Source of the DNA: Barnesiella sp. WM24
GTDB taxonomy: Bacteria; Bacteroidota; Bacteroidia; Bacteroidales; Muribaculaceae
DNA length: 64,000 nucleotides
Direction of reading: 5' to 3'
Assembly: GCF_004570975.1 (NCBI RefSeq)
Contig: NZ_SPPC01000015.1
Coordinates: 19,336 to 83,335, forward strand
Shown: positions 62,932 through 64,000 of the stretch, one piece after another
How positions within the stretch are numbered: position 1 is the first letter of the stretch
How the letters are laid out: each line of letters opens with the position of its first letter
Program-made: the position numbers and the translations under genes
Notes under the pieces: model-generated
Database searches by the model: none
Seen by the model: only the letters and a program-made list of their open reading frames with translations
What the model was told of the DNA's origin: nothing

Positions 62932-63025
62932 CACCTCCCTCACCCCACTTTGCCCCTCCACCCAGCCCCACCCCGCAACAAATGCAACAAATTAACCCCG
63001 CAATCACAAAAAAAATGCAAAAAAT

Positions 63026-63056
63026 TTTGCAGATTCAAAAAATGTCCTTACCTTTG
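63026..63056 (+). promoter_or_regulatory. Promoter of tRNA-Lys
   Basis: TTTG (63026-63029), a 19-bp spacer and TACCTTTG (63049-63056), exact consensus. Confidence 0.8.
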
Positions 63057-63077
63057 CAACGCAAAAGCAAAATAACT

Positions 63078-63153
63078 GACTCCGTAGCTCAGTTGGTAGA
63101 GCAAATGACTCTTAATCATTGGGTCGAGAGTTCGAGCCTCTCCGGGGTCACCA
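63078..63153 (+). tRNA. tRNA-Lys (anticodon CTT)
   Basis: Acceptor GACTCCG/CGGGGTC (with one T-G pair), D arm GCTCAGTTGGTAGAGC, anticodon stem AATGA/TCATT with loop CTCTTAA (anticodon CTT), T arm GAGAGTTCGAGCCTCTC, encoded CCA. It is the probable integration target of the recombinase downstream. Confidence 0.94.
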
Positions 63154-63174
63154 AGCAAAGCGGTAAAACGCTGC

Positions 63175-63207
63175 AAATCGCTGAAACTAAGACAGTTTCA
63201 GCGATTT
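63175..63207 (+). terminator. Terminator after tRNA-Lys
   Basis: Perfect 13-bp stem AAATCGCTGAAAC / GTTTCAGCGATTT with loop TAAGACA, ending in a short T run. Confidence 0.8.
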
Positions 63208-63233
63208 TTGTAATACCCCTATCCGGCAGAATA

Positions 63234-63634
63234 GTGAACATTGTGAGGTATGGCGGTGTACAATTCGTGAACAGCTAAAATCGTGAACAGTTTGTTCACG
63301 ATGACAACACTGATGAGCATAACATCCTAATCTTCTGCGTTTTTCGGCGATTTGCTGTTTCAAAAGTGGGGCTTTTATACTTTCCACAGGGTTCAGATCC
63401 CCACTTTTCGGGAATTAGGAGTTGATTTCGGGCAAAATTTAACATCAATTGAAGTTTTTAACTACACGACAGTTAATTTAGCCTTGTTTTTAACTCTGTT
63501 ATCTCTGTTCAGCCGAGTTTGGAATTGTGTTCAGTCGTGAACAAGGTGGCAGAACGGAGAAATATGACGAATTTGCAGAACAATAATTCGTGAACAAACT
63601 CCGGAAGTTTCTTCCTGTTCACGGAAGTGTTCAC
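63234..63634. repeat. Cluster of GTGAACA sites upstream of the integrase gene
   Basis: GTGAACA occurs at 63234, 63267, 63283, 63537 and 63590 and its inverse TGTTCAC at 63293, 63616 and 63628; most extend to TCGTGAACA. Two sites form a perfect palindrome ATCGTGAACA-GTT-TGTTCACGAT at 63280-63302. The layout suits arm-type binding sites of a tyrosine recombinase or operators of an element regulator. No protein-coding gene is seen in 63208-63733. Confidence 0.75.
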
Positions 63635-63733
63635 TGGATTTGCGATACGGCGTTGATTCCCTTGCTCTTGCCTGTTGTGAAATTGGGCGAAAATGATTAT
63701 ATTTATGTAACCATTAAACCACAATTTCAAACT

Positions 63734-64000
63734 ATGTTACATGATTCTTATTTCACCTTGTCTTTCATAGCAAGGAAAGCCCGCGCCCTCCGCAACGGCG
63801 AGTATCCAATCTTCGTCCGCATCACCGTGAGCGGTCAGATTTCGGAAATGAACCTCGGACGCAGTGTCGCCCCTGAGAACTGGGATCAGAAGCGCGCCAT
63901 GTCCAAAGGCCGCTCTCGCCGAGACCTCGAACTTAACAAGTATATCGAGGTTGTGAAAGCCCGCTTCCTCAAAATACACAATATGCTTGTGCGCGAGGGG
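63734..64000 (+). CDS. Tyrosine recombinase (site-specific integrase), N-terminal part
   Basis: 89 codons are open to the window end, so the gene is cut off at its 3' side. The visible part matches the Arm-DNA-binding domain (Arm-DNA-bind_5) of Bacteroidetes integrases: LSFIARKARALRNGEYPIFV, RITVSGQISEMNLGRSVAPE, NWDQKRAMSKGRS, then LNKYIEVVKARFLKIHNMLV leading to the SAM-like core-binding domain. The catalytic R-H-R-Y part lies beyond the window. It is placed just downstream of tRNA-Lys, as expected for the first gene of an integrative element. The base composition is GC-rich again. Confidence 0.85.
   Translation, partial: MLHDSYFTLSFIARKARALRNGEYPIFVRITVSGQISEMNLGRSVAPENWDQKRAMSKGRSRRDLELNKYIEVVKARFLKIHNMLVREG

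Noticed and set aside
63078..63153. Second copy of the tRNA-Lys 3' end inside the window (att pair)
   Set aside because: I looked for a repeat of its T arm and acceptor end downstream and elsewhere and found none; the other end must lie outside.

Overview
The window comes from a Bacteroidales chromosome, most likely Muribaculaceae-like or Bacteroides-like. The genus is inferred from gene content and not proven. The evidence is: many promoters of the Bacteroidetes form TTTG-N19/20-TAnnTTTG, a complete Mfa/FimA-type (type V) pilus operon with its DUF3575 and DUF3868 companions, the Bacteroidetes-specific DUF3822-rsmD pair, many small SPII lipoproteins, and Bacteroidetes-type RHS core proteins.

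Layout. 1-3.1 kb: end of a surface polysaccharide cluster (GT4 fragment, TagF-like transferase, Wzx-like flippase). 3.2-6.0 kb: ABC transporter operon with a YtrA-type GntR regulator, then a TraB/GumN protein. 6.2-11.4 kb: DJ-1/PfpI protein, two GT4 glycosyltransferases around a radical SAM/SPASM protein, two small lipoproteins and a SUI1 protein. 11.5-16.8 kb: RecB/AddA-like helicase-nuclease, an XRE-S24 regulator and an Fsr-like MFS exporter. 16.9-30.4 kb: mostly minus-strand housekeeping genes (DUF1846, AlbA_2 regulator, alkaline phosphatase, GH3 enzyme, asnS, an RsuA/RluB pseudouridine synthase with a long Asn/Tyr/Arg/Gly repeat tail, a YhcH-like protein, purB), with metK on the plus strand behind a SAM-I-like riboswitch and terminator.

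30.5-41.0 kb is an AT-richer accessory region bounded by tRNA-Val and tRNA-Ala on the left and tRNA-Pro on the right. It holds an MNT/HEPN toxin-antitoxin pair whose toxin start is shifted by an A8 tract, a two-gene membrane module containing a membrane-tethered LexA/S24-like protein, an accessory dGTPase behind a small unknown gene, and a minus-strand chain of RHS toxin cassettes with candidate immunity genes. One RHS cassette ends in a HEXXHXXGXXD zincin; its immunity lipoprotein is split by a perfect palindrome. Three remnants of one unrecognised ORF are scattered through this region.

41.2-50.0 kb returns to core genes (Ig-like lipoprotein, DUF3822, rsmD, GNAT-like protein, pseudokinase, rubrerythrin, APC transporter) and contains six-plus tandem copies of a 79-bp repeat. 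50.1-62.9 kb is the pilus operon: DUF3575, DUF3868/OmpA-like, Mfa1, Mfa2, a second Mfa1-like subunit and two very large tip-type lipoproteins with starch-binding-like modules, closed by a strong terminator. The window ends with tRNA-Lys, a cluster of GTGAACA sites and the start of a tyrosine recombinase, so an integrative element probably begins at this tRNA and runs out of the window.
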